From NCBI GenBank assembly GCA_025094145.1, contig JALLLS010000003.1, positions 682,001 through 746,000 on the forward strand: a DNA stretch of 64,000 nt, given 5' to 3'. The notes beneath the pieces are model-generated. The model was not told the origin of the DNA. It was given only the letters and a program-made list of their open reading frames with translations, and did not search any database. Shown here piece after piece: positions 22,397 to 35,505 of the stretch; the stretch's first letter is position 1, and the number at the start of each line of letters is the position of its first letter. Origin of the DNA: Spinellus fusiger (lineage: Eukaryota; Mucoromycota; Mucoromycetes; Mucorales; Phycomycetaceae). The translations under genes were made by a program, and so were the position numbers.

Positions 22397-23638
22397 CACA
22401 TCAGGAGATTTTTCTGGCTTTTAAGCAGTAGTCCCATCTTTCCTTTACGTCCAAACAAGATATTTGCTTTTATAGACGGTATTTTAAAATCAAAGATCTA
22501 CGGATATCCAAATTATTATTTCTTTTTGTAGAATACCTCAATATCAGATTGTATTATCAATAGAATATATTGTAATTTTGGGCAATGTAAGATCGTAGGA
22601 GGCTCGTAGGTCTCAGGATGAGGTAGCTACTGACACAGAAGACAACTACTTGAGAGTAAGCTTAAGGATGTACTATGGTAGTTGGTCTTCAGAACATACT
22701 GAACAATAGAGATTTTTGGCCAAAGAGATATACGACTAAGTAGGGCAGCATCCTTGTAACGGATAGAGCCAAACAAAGAAACAGAACGACGGTGGCGGAA
22801 AGTGAAGATATAGAAAAGAGTATCTAGGTCAATAAAATCAGACTTGCACGATGTCTAGACAGCTCTTGCTTCTACGATTGGTACACAGTTACTGTTTGAA
22901 AACCTCGATGCTTTATTCAAGATAAAATGCTACCTTTTATATAGCTATGAATTCAAGGAGTTTTGAATATTTACCATGAAAGTAAGACTTTACCGTTCAG
23001 GGATGTTTTGTTTCTCTTCTTCATCTTGTCTTAAATTACTGTCAGGGAGGGTGGGCATTACTCACAATATTATTTATGAATAAAAATATTATAATATTAT
23101 AGCTACTACCTAAGTGAGTTCTTTCATAGAAATAGAATCCACAACCTAAAGGCCTTGTACTTTATCCTTAGGAGATAGATAACTATGCTTAGGAGTATAC
23201 TTTAGACACCCTAGACAGTATAGAAGACCACCTAAGGCTGACTTAAGAGTCTTTACTTGCATAATAACAATACAATGAATATCTTGTGGAGTAAAATAAT
23301 CCCAATTCCAGATAAAAACACTATTTATCTTTTTACTTCGAGAATAACCTTTGGTACTGTCTATCACTTTCATCTATTGTTTTGCTTCATTGATGATAGC
23401 ACATTATGTTAAACAATAAATACAGTAACTGAGTTTAAATATAAGTCTCATTTCCTGTTATATTTAACTTTATAATATTCAATTGCAGTCAATAACCATT
23501 GCTAAAATAGGCAGATATAGTTTGAAATAGACTATTTAAACATCGACAAGACTTTTTCAGACACATTGGCCAATCAAGAATATATTGTGATTTTATTCTC
23601 TGTATTTTTTTTATATATCCCAAAAATATTTAGGTGTG
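22397..23638 (-). mobile_element. E-family element, copy 3 (minus, interrupted by LTR-like insertion)
   Basis: Flanked by TA at 22395-22396 and 23639-23640. The termini are CACATCAGGAGATTTTT at the left and AAATATTTAGGTGTG at the right. The interior matches the reverse complement of the intact copy at 57915-59140 in the segments 22480-22570 and 23070-23290, and in the terminal 120 bp. A 496-bp insertion occupies 22571-23066. The middle of the E body is shortened. Confidence 0.7.
22571..23066 (+). mobile_element. Solo-LTR-like insertion inside E copy 3
   Basis: The insert begins TGTAATTTTGGGC and ends ATTACTCACA (TG..CA ends). It is flanked by the 4-bp repeat ATAT (22567-22570, 23067-23070), and the E sequence resumes correctly on the far side. 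It is 496 bp with no open frame. A solo long terminal repeat is the simplest reading, and a related copy may lie at 21508. Confidence 0.5.
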
Positions 23639-23640
23639 TA

Positions 23641-26411
23641 CCGGAATATTGAGTGAAATTGTTCGATTTTTCTGTATTATGAGGGTTGACCTCTTCTAAG
23701 TCCATTGTCTCATTTTTTTTACAGAAATCTCTTTGACCATTCTCTAAAATAATTTTTTCATTGATTGAATACATACTGTTAATAAATAAAAAGTAAAAAG
23801 TAAAAGGTCTATTAAATAAACTGCGAGTTAACTAAAGACTCAAATTTAGTTCGGCCAAACACGCGAGATTAGGATTCCAGTAACGCAGATTGGCCAATCA
23901 AATCAATGTAATTTGAGGTCTTCAAGTGCACAATATAATTTGGACTCGCGCGAATTGGTACCGTAAGCACCGTACTCAATATCTTTACTGGAATCATTGC
24001 ATGCTGTCACACTAACATCAAGTGTTTCTGTAAATAGTGCGTTATTATTTTTATTTTTTATTTATTTATTTATTTTTTTTAAAAAAAAAAAAAAAGTCAT
24101 AAGCCTTCTCAACTCTTGAAGCAATGTCCTATTTTTTACTGAATAATTTTTAAAAGAAATGTATGTATATTGATTAAGGTCAGTTAAGGCTGATCTATTA
24201 GTTAGTTAAAATATACCTGTATAGTTTACATCTAATTGCTTGGTATTAATTATAGAACTACCACAACTAGGAAAATATGATAACCATCTACACTCCAGTT
24301 TAACACTACTTTTTATGAAATCTACGTTTGTTTTATCTTTTGCTTATTTAAAAAACTGATATCCAAAGCGTCTGAATTTTTAGATGGCTTCAAAGACTAA
24401 ATTCGGTAACAGATATTTGTTAAAAATACTGAGAATTAGTCTTGAACGTAATTCTACAATTCTCCTAACTACTTGAGTCTTTTTCACCAATTCTCTCCCT
24501 TTGGTTGGGTAAATATGTAAATAACCACAGTCTTTGAAGTTTCTACAAATTTCATAACTATTTGAGCTGGATTACAGACCCTTTCAGAACATAAAAGCTA
24601 AGCAATTTCCCCTCAGTATACTATAAATTGAGGCATGTCCATTTTTAACAATAATACTATGTCACATGACAAACAAATGTAACCGTATCTTGAACATGAC
24701 CACAGAAGTACCTTAAAGAGATGGCAGATTTTAGTCGGTATTTTCTTCTATACATAAATATCTTTTCCAGAACTTTCATATCAATACTACTCAAGTCTTC
24801 CTTGAGATGAATGAAGGATGTTGTTCCTTCTATTCTAATAATGAACACGTGGTCGACCTTTCTGACTATTCTTATGGATGATAGGTTCATAATAAGCATT
24901 AGTAGATCCATCGATAATGGCTATCAAGTATAAAAATAGTGGTAACTGTTGAGATAAAAATAAAACAATGAACAAGAATATGATTTCTATGATAAAATCA
25001 GTACTTGTTTTATCACTTTTTTCTTTAGTTGTGGATGCAGCCTACTATCTCAATAATTTAATCACCTTTAACAATTGTTGGGTCAAATCAAGCATCTAAT
25101 AAATTATTTAGTTCTATAGATTTTCATTTGTAATACTGTTTGTTGCATTAACCTCCTCAAAAGAAACAATCTTATCTGTAACAAAGGTCGGAGCAAGCAT
25201 TGTGTATTCTTAATTGGACCAGAAAATTAAACTTATAATAAAAGACGTCATATTCAGCATGTTGCATGATCATTAAAACCAAAATGCTGTAACATTCTCT
25301 TGGTATTATATAGCTCACTCATGAAATTCTGTGTATGCCAGATGTAGAGATGAACCCCGTAAATGTTTTATATATTTGTCTAATTTCTCACTTTACAAAT
25401 TTATAGAAAAACTACCTACACTGTAATATCAGAAAATATACTTTCAGTATCGTTGCTATAAGAAATATAGCAAGTAACATTTTAATTTATTTGCGATTTT
25501 TGTAATTCCTATAATTGTATTGTACTATTCACTTTTAAACACTTGATTGAGGAAAAGACATTTCTGGTTTAAAGATTACACATTCAACAGTAGTACATCA
25601 TATATGCACTGTTATAGAGAGCTCGTATCCGCCATTACTATTATTTTATTTCAATGGGGTAAGTTGTACTTGGTGCAACACTATGGGGAAATATACATAT
25701 TAAACTACAGCCTTACCGATTTTACTTGTCTTTGTATGAGGCACATTCAATCTGAATAAAATCTTAATATTAGGTATTCTTCTTACAATGAAACGAGTGG
25801 TATTCAGTAAGATCAAATTAATGACCCATCTTTATTAAATTTATCGATAATTGTTTAGTCAGCGCATTGAGAAGTGTATTGAAATCAGAAAATGAAATAG
25901 AAAAAAAGTCCCAAAAAAGTATCTAAAAAAAATCCTAAAAAAGAGAAAATATTTATTTGTATTGAAGATTCCAACACTAGTTTTGTAGTTTATATACTCT
26001 ACACACTATTGCCCACTTTAATAATGGTACAAATACCAAATTGGTTACGCCTAACTACAGAATAGTATGGATTGGGAATATGCCCCAGACTGTAGTATCA
26101 ATACCTGAACATCTATACACTTTAGCAATCCAGTCTGAGCAACAAATACATGTGCTTTACAAAGATAGTATTACACAGATACTGGACGAATAATAATGTG
26201 CAGCCATAGTGATGGTACTGATTACGAATAAGTCAAAAGTAGAAGTTAGCGGAGTACTGTCTTGGAAACACCTTTATCTGTCAAAAGTGGTCTTTATCTT
26301 ATCGTACCATGAAAGGAGGAATTAGGATATATCCAATCACAAGATCCGATTGGCACAGAAGACCATATAAATATTACTGTTTCCTTGAGACCTCCCTTTT
26401 GTTCTCACATT
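23641..26411. other. Long AT-rich intergenic region
   Basis: No gene supported. A homopolymer-rich stretch (T-rich then a run of A) occupies 24046-24096. TTGGCCAATCA occurs near 23891. A minus-strand frame at 24657-24911 is open but not recognisable. Confidence 0.4.
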
Positions 26412-27198
26412 ATGTTTTATACTACTCCTGATTGGACAGGTAATAGTTAAACAAGATACATGTTCTCATAAAACCAGACTCTCCTTCCAAGGCAACTCTT
26501 CTTGAACACAATAGCTACGATGTCTACAACCAAGTGTATCAAAACGACGACCTAACCACAGTCACTGACAGCACTATGACTACACTGGCTGAGGTCGAGG
26601 AAGAAATATCTTCTCCATGTATTCTTCCTCCTCCCATACACTCCCCCGAGAGCATGCAAGTTGTACACCACCAAAACACTTATTTCATGGACGGTGGCAA
26701 TCGATTTATTTCAGTAAGATCATATTTGTTTGTTTAATACCTACTCACCCAACTTAGCTACCAACTCTCGGGAATTCTACTACAAAAACAGCCTCTCACA
26801 TATCTCGTGCCTTTGAAGAATGGCTGCAACAAAAGCTTTACAAAGCTACATTTGATACCTTACCTATTCTCGAAGACAGTGTTGAACTATTAGCAGAAGA
26901 TGTACTTAACACTCTCAAACAACGTTCATCATTGAAGAGTCTTACTGGTGTATCCCGTGTGTATGTAAAAATACGCACAGGTCATATTTACACCTATCAC
27001 CAATTGGAAGATGGTCAGCCGCTGATTACAGAAGATATGGAAGACTTTTTTCAGCAATTTCCTCTGTTCATTGAAGTCATTATTTATACAAGCATCTGCC
27101 ATCACACAAAAGATTCACTTCAGCTGCTGGTATCTGTGGAAAATCTGTCGATAAATCCTAAAGAACCTGTCAGCCTCTCAGAAGAAGTCTCCTTCTAA
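26412..27198 (+). CDS. Unrecognised protein, about 240 aa, three exons
   Basis: Proposed exons are 26412-26439, 26478-26713 and 26758-27198, and all join in frame. A TATA-like ATATAAATA lies about 45 bp before the ATG. The first intron would be only 38 nt, short but close to the 40-45 nt introns in other genes of this window, so the true start is uncertain. The product is acidic and soluble, with no signal peptide or membrane segment. Its N-terminal third is Ser/Thr/Glu-rich (TDSTMTTLAEVEEEISS); the rest has amphipathic helices (SRAFEEWLQQKLYKATF) and ends ...SLSEEVSF. I do not recognise a family. The coherent splicing and composition argue for a real gene. Confidence 0.5.
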
Positions 27199-27235
27199 TA
27201 TGTCCCTAATGCATTTATAGCCATACCTGTACATA

Positions 27236-27325
27236 CTTTTCTCTCTCTCTCTCTCTTTGTTTGCTCCCCTTGCTCTAATAATACAATACAATACAATACA
27301 ATACAATACAATACAATAAATACAT
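27236..27325. repeat. (CT)n followed by (AATAC)n microsatellite
   Basis: A short CT run at about 27240-27256 and about eight AATAC units at 27280-27318, downstream of the 26.4-kb gene. Confidence 0.85.
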
Positions 27326-30042
27326 AACTTCATACATACATAACATTTTTACTGACAAGTCTTAAGTGTGTACTTTTCATCTCTTCTTTGTAGCTACCAC
27401 AGCTATCAATGGCAAGTATCTCTTTTTACTGCCAATTCAGTACTTCTTTTTGCTCACTTATCACGTGCTTATATCGGGCTTTCATTTCTACTTCCTTGGA
27501 ACTTGAAGGGTTCAGGAAGGGTTCTACCTTCTAAATGTACCCGAGGTGGTGCTCCTGAGTCAATACTGCTTGTATTTTATCACACTAAAAGAATTTATCA
27601 CACTATAAAATTGAATGGAATTCAAATCTCTTTAATCTTCTCTACTGAAAATTAAAAATAAAAGATGAAAGGAGAAATGAACAGTGGTGATGAATGGCCT
27701 ACAAGATACTGAGATTAAAGAAACTGAGTTTAGTCTATAATTGCTTATCCGATTATTTATATGAGCGGCCCCTAGCTACTGGTCACGTGTCGCACTCGAC
27801 ATCATTATCAAGTCCAAATCTCAGCAGGAGGCAAGAATAACTTTATCGTGCTAAATCTAGGCTAGCTTTCGGATATCTTAAGGTAGACCTAGCCAAACCC
27901 ATTTGGAGTAATTAAAGTTGCATGTTGTTCCTTTGCTTTCTTTATTTCTTTTAAAACGGACCAGGACAATGAAGATCCGTCATTATTGATTCACCGTGCC
28001 CTGTTCTGTGCTTGAACAACAGAACAATAATGAACTCATGGACTCAGCTATTGTCTGCATGGTCAACGACAGTTCAACACCTTTAACGACAAAAGGCAAC
28101 TGATTTCGAACTTTATTAACTGATATGATTTTGGATACTCTGTTCCTACAACCTCTTATTATTTCCACTATGATCACTGTCTTTGTTTTATAAATGACAT
28201 GAGTGAAAATAGGCTTAGTATTCAACATTTTGAAGGGTATACAAATAGTACCAGTCTTATTTCAAAGTGCATTATTTAAAAAAGGGAAATCAATCCACTA
28301 ATCCATCCATCAGTCAGTCAGTCAGTCAGTCAATCCATCCATCCATCCATCCATCCATCCATCCATCAATCTATCCGGCACCAGTGAATACGAACTTTCT
28401 TTTGTTACATCATTTTCTAAAAAGATCTCTTCAACTGTCGTGATCAATCGTAAAGTTTATTTTTATTTTAAAGTTTAGAAATTAAGGCTATTATACTTAA
28501 CAAATGTTAGAGATAAAGCCTAGTACACAACTGTATCCTATTTAAATCATTTCTTTGGATTCTGTTTATGAACTGAAGATGCTTTGATTATTCTAAAGAA
28601 GAGTGAACTCATTTACTATGCAATGCATATAATCAACCACTCAAGATAAACTAATGCTAGTGAATGACAACCTGTTTTAATTCTCTAATACATTCACTAC
28701 TATGAAAATTAGCAGCCAGTCATTAACACTATAGACTATTGTGGGGCAGATCATCCTAGAGTTGGTCGAATAGAGCTGTTCTGACTTTAGAAGACAAATG
28801 TTCATTGCTTTTATAACTTTGTTTGAGACCAAACATGCAGGAACCATCCCTTTAAAGTGTGATGGTGATCAATGACTAAGAACTGCGAGGCATGGTACTG
28901 TTGTGATTGATTTTAGTAGAGAGAGAGAGAGAGTCAGGGTTCTCCTACTAATAAAGAAACAACTATAGTTACTTGTTTATATTTACTTAATAGTGTGTGG
29001 GGGAATAGAGAATATAGAGCCAAAGTAGATCAAAGGGTAGATCAAAGCAGTAGTCTTGCAAAAGAGTAAAGCTGTTTATGGCTAGAATGGTTGGATATGA
29101 TTTTCAAAAGATATATCACAATAGTATGTGGCCCTATCTAAAGAGATCAACACTGTAGAGAGCCTATTGTTACTGTCACTGTTGATGCACTCTGTATGAA
29201 TCTGCTAAATTCTCAGATTCAAAAAGGAATTTTAGTCTGTTTAGTTTTAATTATGGTAGGTGTTGTACACTAAGTTTGAGTTTTTTTTGTCTAGACACAT
29301 CATCCAAATGTTTGTATTGGTTATTTCAAAGAGAGGAATATAGGTGTCATACTGCTTTATGTAATATGTAAAGGTTGAGTCGTCTATTTTGATAAATAGT
29401 GTACTGCTTTGAAATTTGTAGAGGGTTTTCAGAGTAAGCTATACTGCTGGGGTTTCTTTCAATTGATGAAGCACTGACTCCTCGTGCAACCATAATACAT
29501 TGATGGAGGGGTAATACCAATCTACTTTTTATCCTGAATTAGTGGCCTTTACAAACAGTCATTCTTTCAGATTTTGGGATAGCTTGTTCTTTTGAACAAA
29601 CTCAATAGTTTTGTCTGCCACTATGACAACTCTTCTCATTAAGTGAAATGTACTGAGCACTGCCGATCTCAATGATCTAATTGGCTCAGATTGTGTTTCT
29701 CGAACCATTGAGGCTGTTGAATAGAAAAAAGTACTCGTCGCCAGTTAAAAATCCATAATGATATTCACTGTTAGATGATGAGAAATAGCCTTAATATCTC
29801 AGTCTTTTCTTTATATTAACATTCTTTATATTTACTGTGTAGTATCATTCAATCAAATTTTTAGTGTATTATTTTAAAACAGTGTTCAACTTACTGTGGT
29901 TTACTATTTATTCAATGGATATCATCTGTAGAAGTTTCTGGACAAAAATTTCTGATAAACATCCAATTATGTGTAAAATAAGAATACAAAAAAAAAAAAA
30001 AAAAGACATTCAATTTTTTAGACAAGTTCTGAAACGAGTACC
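27326..30042. other. Intergenic region with microsatellites
   Basis: No gene supported. It contains a compound (CAGT)n/(CCAT)n tract at about 28313-28369 and a (GA)n run at about 28919-28934. A run of A lies at 29989-30004. Open frames such as 27368-27655 lack recognisable features. Confidence 0.4.
28300..28372. repeat. Compound CAGT/CCAT microsatellite
   Basis: Tandem CAGT units are followed by tandem ATCC units. Confidence 0.9.
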
Positions 30043-30329
30043 ATGATGTCGAGTCTAAATGAAGAAAGGGTTTATGATATTTTAAAAGAATCAAAAGAAT
30101 CCCAGATTGAGTCCAAAAAAAAAGCAGAGTTGAAACAACTAACTCACCCACTAAAAGTAAAGGTATTTTTAAGGCTTGTGAAATGATAAATAGAGAAATG
30201 TCAATGCTACTTTTTTTTAAATCAAAATAGTTTTTGATATGGATCATTTCTATAACTAATGTTAAAGCCTTCATTCTGAACCATGGAACAAAGAATAAAA
30301 TAATTGAACGATTTGAGGTTGAAAACTAG
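30043..30329 (+). CDS. Possible small two-exon gene (73 codons)
   Basis: Exon 30043-30162 starts MMSSLNEERVYDILKESKES and is Lys/Glu-rich. A 68-bp GT..AG intron leads in frame to 30231-30329, which adds a hydrophobic stretch (FLIWIISITNV) and ends at TAG. Each exon is too short to stand out alone. Composition is protein-like but no family is recognised, so it may be chance. Confidence 0.2.
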
Positions 30330-32519
30330 TGTTATATTTTCTGTGGGTATAACAAATATTTGACTAAATGCTTAGAAAGAAGCCAATAAAGAACTTAAGA
30401 GTTCTTTTTTGTAGCAGTTAATCTTTCTCTCTTTTTCTTTTCGGATAGCTAAATGATATTTGTCTATTGATAAGCGGTATCTACAGATAGGAATGAGTAA
30501 GTGAAACCGTATATGAAACAAACGAAAACTTTATTTAACAAGCACTTGCAATTAATATTTGTTTACTAATTGATTTTTTATATTAAAAACTGAATGAGAT
30601 ATGTTTCTGCTGTTGGTTGAATGAGTGGAAAAATCGAGTTGTTAATACAAAAGTCTTTGTTGAAGTTATTGAACCTGTGAAGGGGTGTTCTGGGTGTACA
30701 AGGAACTTTCTGTTTGTGACTGACTGGTCCACAGAAAGAATTAACTGTGCGGAGATTGAGGTGTGGAAGGTCTAATTGGTAAAATAAATATGTGGTTTGT
30801 CCTTACAAAGTGGTTTTTGTGCATTATCATAGTGAGCAATCTCATATTGGGAAGTTTTCAAGGCATAATATAGTATTTCTGCTCCAAATTTGGGTAAAAT
30901 TTGTTAATTGTATAAAGAGCAAGATTATTCCTTACTTGGTTGATAGGTTCATTTTTGTGGATAAAAAGATACAACTATCTTGAAAAGTGGAGGGGGTTTT
31001 TTTTTTATAAAAAAAAAAGTGTCTTGATCTTTTATGAAGGTAAGATAGACTTAAACTCGGTGGTGTTTAGTGGCCAAGACATCCGGTAGCCAGAATTCTA
31101 TTGATAGCTGATATTGGGTTGATTGAGAATTACAGTGACCTGTGGTTGGTGTTTCTTAAGCTGTGACTGTCTAGAAACTTAAGAGATCAACTGCATTAAA
31201 GACATCAGTATTTGTAGGTTTAATCAGTAGGATACTTTCTATTCAGTAATAAACATATTGAATACTATGACCAAGTTGTAAATATTTGAGAAAAATAAAT
31301 ATAGTATAAGTATAGTTGGTAAGCAGAAACAGGAAAATAAGAAGCCTCCAGTAAGAAAAAGAGAAAGAGAAAGAAGATTTCAGAAGGGAAAGGGCATCGA
31401 TAAGAAAATACAAGGGCACCAAAAATATGAGCATCACTCACTCTCTCTTTTTCATGTTTGGCCTTGTCTTCATAAGACTCTTCATACTTTTTATAGGTGA
31501 ATAGGTCTTCTATTACTCTCGATTTTGGTGCCAAGATTGGATGTATTTGATGCTTGTTGTAGCATATCTCGAATTGGAGCATTTATTTTCTAATTAAAGC
31601 ATAAGCTATCGATATATGTGTATGAAATGTATGATTTAAATCAAATAAAGAAATTATTTTTAAAAAAAAAAACTCATATTAAATGTTAATATAAATAAGA
31701 TGATATCAGCATCTCATACATTTATGCTTAGTTGCCATGAAAACAGTTACATTGATCATCACAAATTGATAGATATTATCAAGTGTTTAACAATTCAAGG
31801 AGATAAACAAATCAGTCTATTGAAATAGGCTTGATAGCCAAAAGTTTCAATTTTTCATAGTAGATTTTCTTTTTTAGACAACTCTAAAATTTATCCTATG
31901 TGTCAGTCTTTATTGGCTCACATCTGAAAGTCCATTGAATGTTAGTTCTTCTCAGACAGCTTTAAAGAAGAAAAAGGTACTATTCCAATGTGTGGCAAAA
32001 ATAATAAGCAGTGGCGATGGTGTCCCATGTGCTATATAAACTTCTCTGTGATTGAATATCTTTATCATTACATCTATAGCAAGAGAGACGCATTTGATAA
32101 GATAGGGAATTACTCGGCCATACTTATTCCCTGCAGTGTTTTCACGTGGTTATTCAATAGCCAATCGGGACATTTTCCTAAAATGAACTTTCTTTTAACC
32201 ATAAACTGTTTACTTTTTACTTTTTCTTTCTTTCATATTCTTATTTTATCATATGAAAAAATAGTTGTCATAAAAAGCATAAATGTACTGTGAACCTTAA
32301 ATATCTACATATCCGTCAATACACTCCCAAGCAATTAGTGACTAGACAAAAAATTAATTATTTTGATTTTGATTTTGATTTTTTGAAAAATAAAGGCATA
32401 TCTATTAGTCTAAAATGTTCATAATAAAAGGTTCATGGAATAACACAATATTTGGAATAGTTGTTCTTTAGATAACTTTCTACATCATCATTATAAAAAT
32501 ATTGCTCAGTACTTTTTTT
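30330..32519. other. AT-rich intergenic region
   Basis: No gene supported. A minus-strand frame at 31265-31582 starts with a charged segment (YKKYEESYEDKAKHEKERV) and then turns into hydrophobic low-complexity sequence. It could be one exon of something but cannot be extended by eye. Confidence 0.35.
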
Positions 32520-34880
32520 TTATTTATTTTTAGCAAAACCTCTATTCTTCATCACAGCGGAGCACCTCTTTGGCATGCTATCCACTAAAATTTCCAGAAA
32601 TTCATTTGGGATCTTCTCCCATTCACTACGCAAGCATCGTTCAAGCTGTTTTGTATTGGTTATGCTTATTCGAAGCATTTCAATCTTCTTTTTCAAGATA
32701 GGCCCAGACATGATCAATTGGGTTAAGATCTGGACTTTATGCAGGCCAAAAATCAAAACCTTTAATCATAAATCTCTCTTGTTTGTACCATCTACTACAG
32801 TCACACACCATTGAATTTAATACTTGCCTAAATTTTAATATAAAAAAACTTTTTTTTTTGCATAAAACTCTTCTTCTTTCCAAATATTATTTAACCAACA
32901 CAATATATCAGATACATTTTCAGAAACACACACTCGTGGAGAATATGATAAAGCAGAAGATAAAAAGCTATGGGGAATTTATTACCTGTTGAAGGCTGGA
33001 TTAAAATTGGCTGTCATTACAAACGTAGTTGAGATGAAAAGGCCCACAGTTCAAAATATTATCAGAAACATCAAAGTTAGTGGGTCCTCCTTGCGTTTAA
33101 AGAGTCATGGAAAGCCTAAGAAATCCAGTGAGAGGGACTTCAGACACCTGGAAAAGGTCATTAGAGAGAACCCATTTGCCTCATATAATCAGTTGAAATT
33201 GGAAATGTCGAAGATTCAGGTTGATGTATGTAGAAACACCATGATCAGTTACTACAATCAGCCAGGGTTCGGATTTTTTCTCCAGCTAACAAGCCAACCT
33301 AAATTGAAATAACACAAAGAAAAGTGACTTGGCTGGGCTAAAGAACATGTCAATTGGACGAACGACCAGTGGAAAAGTGTCGTCTGGTCTGATGAGTCCA
33401 GGTACACCGTGAAAGGAAACGATGGAGGTACCCGTGTCATCAGAAAAGTTGGAGAAAGTTATGATCCTAATCCTATTGTTCCAACAACAAAGTTTGGTGG
33501 CGGAGAGGTCATGCTTTGGAGCTGTTTTTGGGCAGGCGGATTTGGCCCATGAGTCTTTGTTGATGGCACTGTAAACCAGGACGAATATATCAAAATTTTG
33601 GCTGGTGAGTTCCATCTTTGGTTCATGGAATTGTATCAGAAAGAAAACAGTGAGTTTCTGTTACAATAAAAGAGTGCTAGTTGTCATACTGGGGCCTATG
33701 CCAGATGGTGGAAAGAGATACATCAAATTAGGGTGCTTTGAGTACTGGCCCGCACAAAGTCCTGGCTTGAACCCAATTGAACATGTATAGTGGGCCTTGA
33801 AAAGACGAATTGAGGAAAGAAGGGTATCTATTACCAATGTTGGAAGTTTGAATACTCTACTTGCAGAAGAGTGGGAGAGGGTTGGTGTTGAACTTGCATA
33901 ATGATTAGTTCTGAGTATGACAGATAGATGCCAGGCTGTAATAGATGCCAGGCTGTAATAGATGCCAAAGTAGGCTATACAAAACATTAACTATTTTATT
34001 ACTATTTTATTTTCTATAATTAAATACGTCGAGCTTTATTGTGTGAAAGTTTGAAGCTTCCATATCAAATGTGGAGTGTTTTATCTAATGTTGAACATAT
34101 CCTAAATATTTCGTCCTGAAATTTATTTTCAAAAGTATTAAATTCAATTGTGTGTGACTATATGTTTCTGTGTGACAAGATACACTGTCTTCTTGGTAGA
34201 GCATGGTCTCATTGAGATATTCTTAAAATTTGGCAAGTACATTGACATACTTGTCTTGATTAACTGATCCCTCCAAGAGTACAAGAGGTTCTACACCTCC
34301 ACACCAAAAGCAACCCCACACCATGACTGAACCCTTGCCATAATTGTATGCTCTTTGCGTATGACGCTCCACATACCTTCCATCTTTCTTCCTGATTAGC
34401 CTAGTCCCTTTATCATTGCCCACAACTGTAAAACAGGACTCATCAGACCAAACGACGTTACCCCATCTCTCCACTGGCCAATCAGCCTTGTTTTTACACT
34501 ATTCCAATCGCCTTTGCTTGTGAGTAAGTGTCATACCAGGTTGTTTTGACGGTGAGCATGAAAAAACCCCAAGTTCATTCATGTATTTTAAAAATGTGCC
34601 ACGGCAAATATCCACGCCTGTATCATTCATATTTTTAAATGAAATTTAATTATTTGTATAGGGTATCTACGAATAGACAAAACCATTGCCAGTCTTGAAG
34701 TAGATAAAACCTTTTCAAGTCTTCCTGTAAGCATTATGGGTCGGTTTCTGCCTTTGTTATTATACAATGGGACAATCTTGCCCACTGTGCTCTTTGGGAT
34801 GTCAACATCGTCAGCAATCTCTTGATAGGTAGCATGTCTTTTCCATTGTCCTATGATTTGACCTCTAATAAACATATTAT
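32520..34880 (-). mobile_element. Tc1/mariner element C, split by a B element
   Basis: Minus-strand transposase pieces are 34875-34627 (helix-turn-helix with TYQEIADDVDIPKSTVGKI), 34474-34165 (WSDESCFTVVGNDKG with the first catalytic Asp; GKGSVMVWGCFWCGGV; second Asp in QEDSVSCHTET) and 32797-32520 (KGFDFWPA, a stop, then SPDLNPIDHVW). The reading passes directly from CHTET at 34163 to WYKQERF at 32795 once element B (32798-34160) and one TA are removed. The catalytic Glu position reads Asp (NPID). Several stops show it is dead. Confidence 0.8.
32798..34160 (+). mobile_element. Tc1/mariner element B, copy 2 (nested in C)
   Basis: TA (32796-32797) then CAGTCACACACCATTGAATT. The right end is the inverse (AATTCAATTGTGTGTGAC) followed by TA (34161-34162). 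The TIRs are close to perfect over about 28 bp, apart from an A where the final G of GTGACTG is expected. Transposase fragments occur at 32989-33312 (VVEMKRPTVQNIIRNIKVSG helix-turn-helix region), around 33380-33600 (VWSDESRYT; SCFWAGGFGP) and at 33605-33790 (second Asp lost to a shift; SPGLNPIEHV). It is homologous along its length to copy 1 at 5632-6956. Near 33935-33965 the phrase AGATGCCAGGCTGTAAT is duplicated. Confidence 0.85.
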
Positions 34881-35505
34881 GCTCTCTTCTTTTGGTGGGA
34901 CTATCTTCATATCCTTGGCTAATAGCCTGCTTATTTCTATTGCTTAATATTATTTTCTGAATAAGTTTTAAAAGACAAGAAATAGAAATTCATCTTTTGT
35001 CTAGTCACTTATTACTGGAACTGTAGTATTCTCCCGAAACAAAAGAGAGATACTTAATAAAAAGTATTGTCTGAGTATAAATCCTAAATAAATATAATTT
35101 ATTAATGTATTGATTATTGCCCGAGTTTCCTACCGAGATTCTTCCAGCAAAACCCTCTAGCCTCAAAGTCTTTTCTAACTTTTCCTTTTCTTTGATCCTC
35201 CCAGTCTTTAATTCTCCAATCAACACGAAATTTTTTTCCAAGATCAAAAAATATCGGGTGAATTGACATGACAATGTCCACACGATCTTTTCACATCACT
35301 AAAAACATTGCTATTTTGACTTCTAATTGCCAAAAAGAAAAAAGAGAGACGTTCATCTTTTTAGTGCTATTGTATTTTCTTGTCAACTCTCCTTCTCATT
35401 TAAAAATCTCATCTTATGAGCTCATAATGCTGTGTTTATCCCCACTTTTTTCCCTAGAAGTTTGTTTCTTTTTTGTTGAAAAACTATTATTATTTCTCAA
35501 TTGTA
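34881..35505. other. Spacer, no gene seen
   Basis: AT-rich DNA between Tc1 element C and D copy 3. A minus-strand frame at 35005-35283 shows no recognisable motif. Confidence 0.4.

Noticed and set aside
24657..24911. 84-codon minus-strand frame, weakly protein-like
   Set aside because: No ATG context, promoter, splice partners or recognisable motif; left as unassigned.
27368..27655. 95-codon plus-strand frame
   Set aside because: No family, no splice context, hydrophobic low-complexity composition; likely chance.
31265..31582. 105-codon minus-strand frame with a charged start
   Set aside because: Only the first third looks coding and no exon can be joined on either side.
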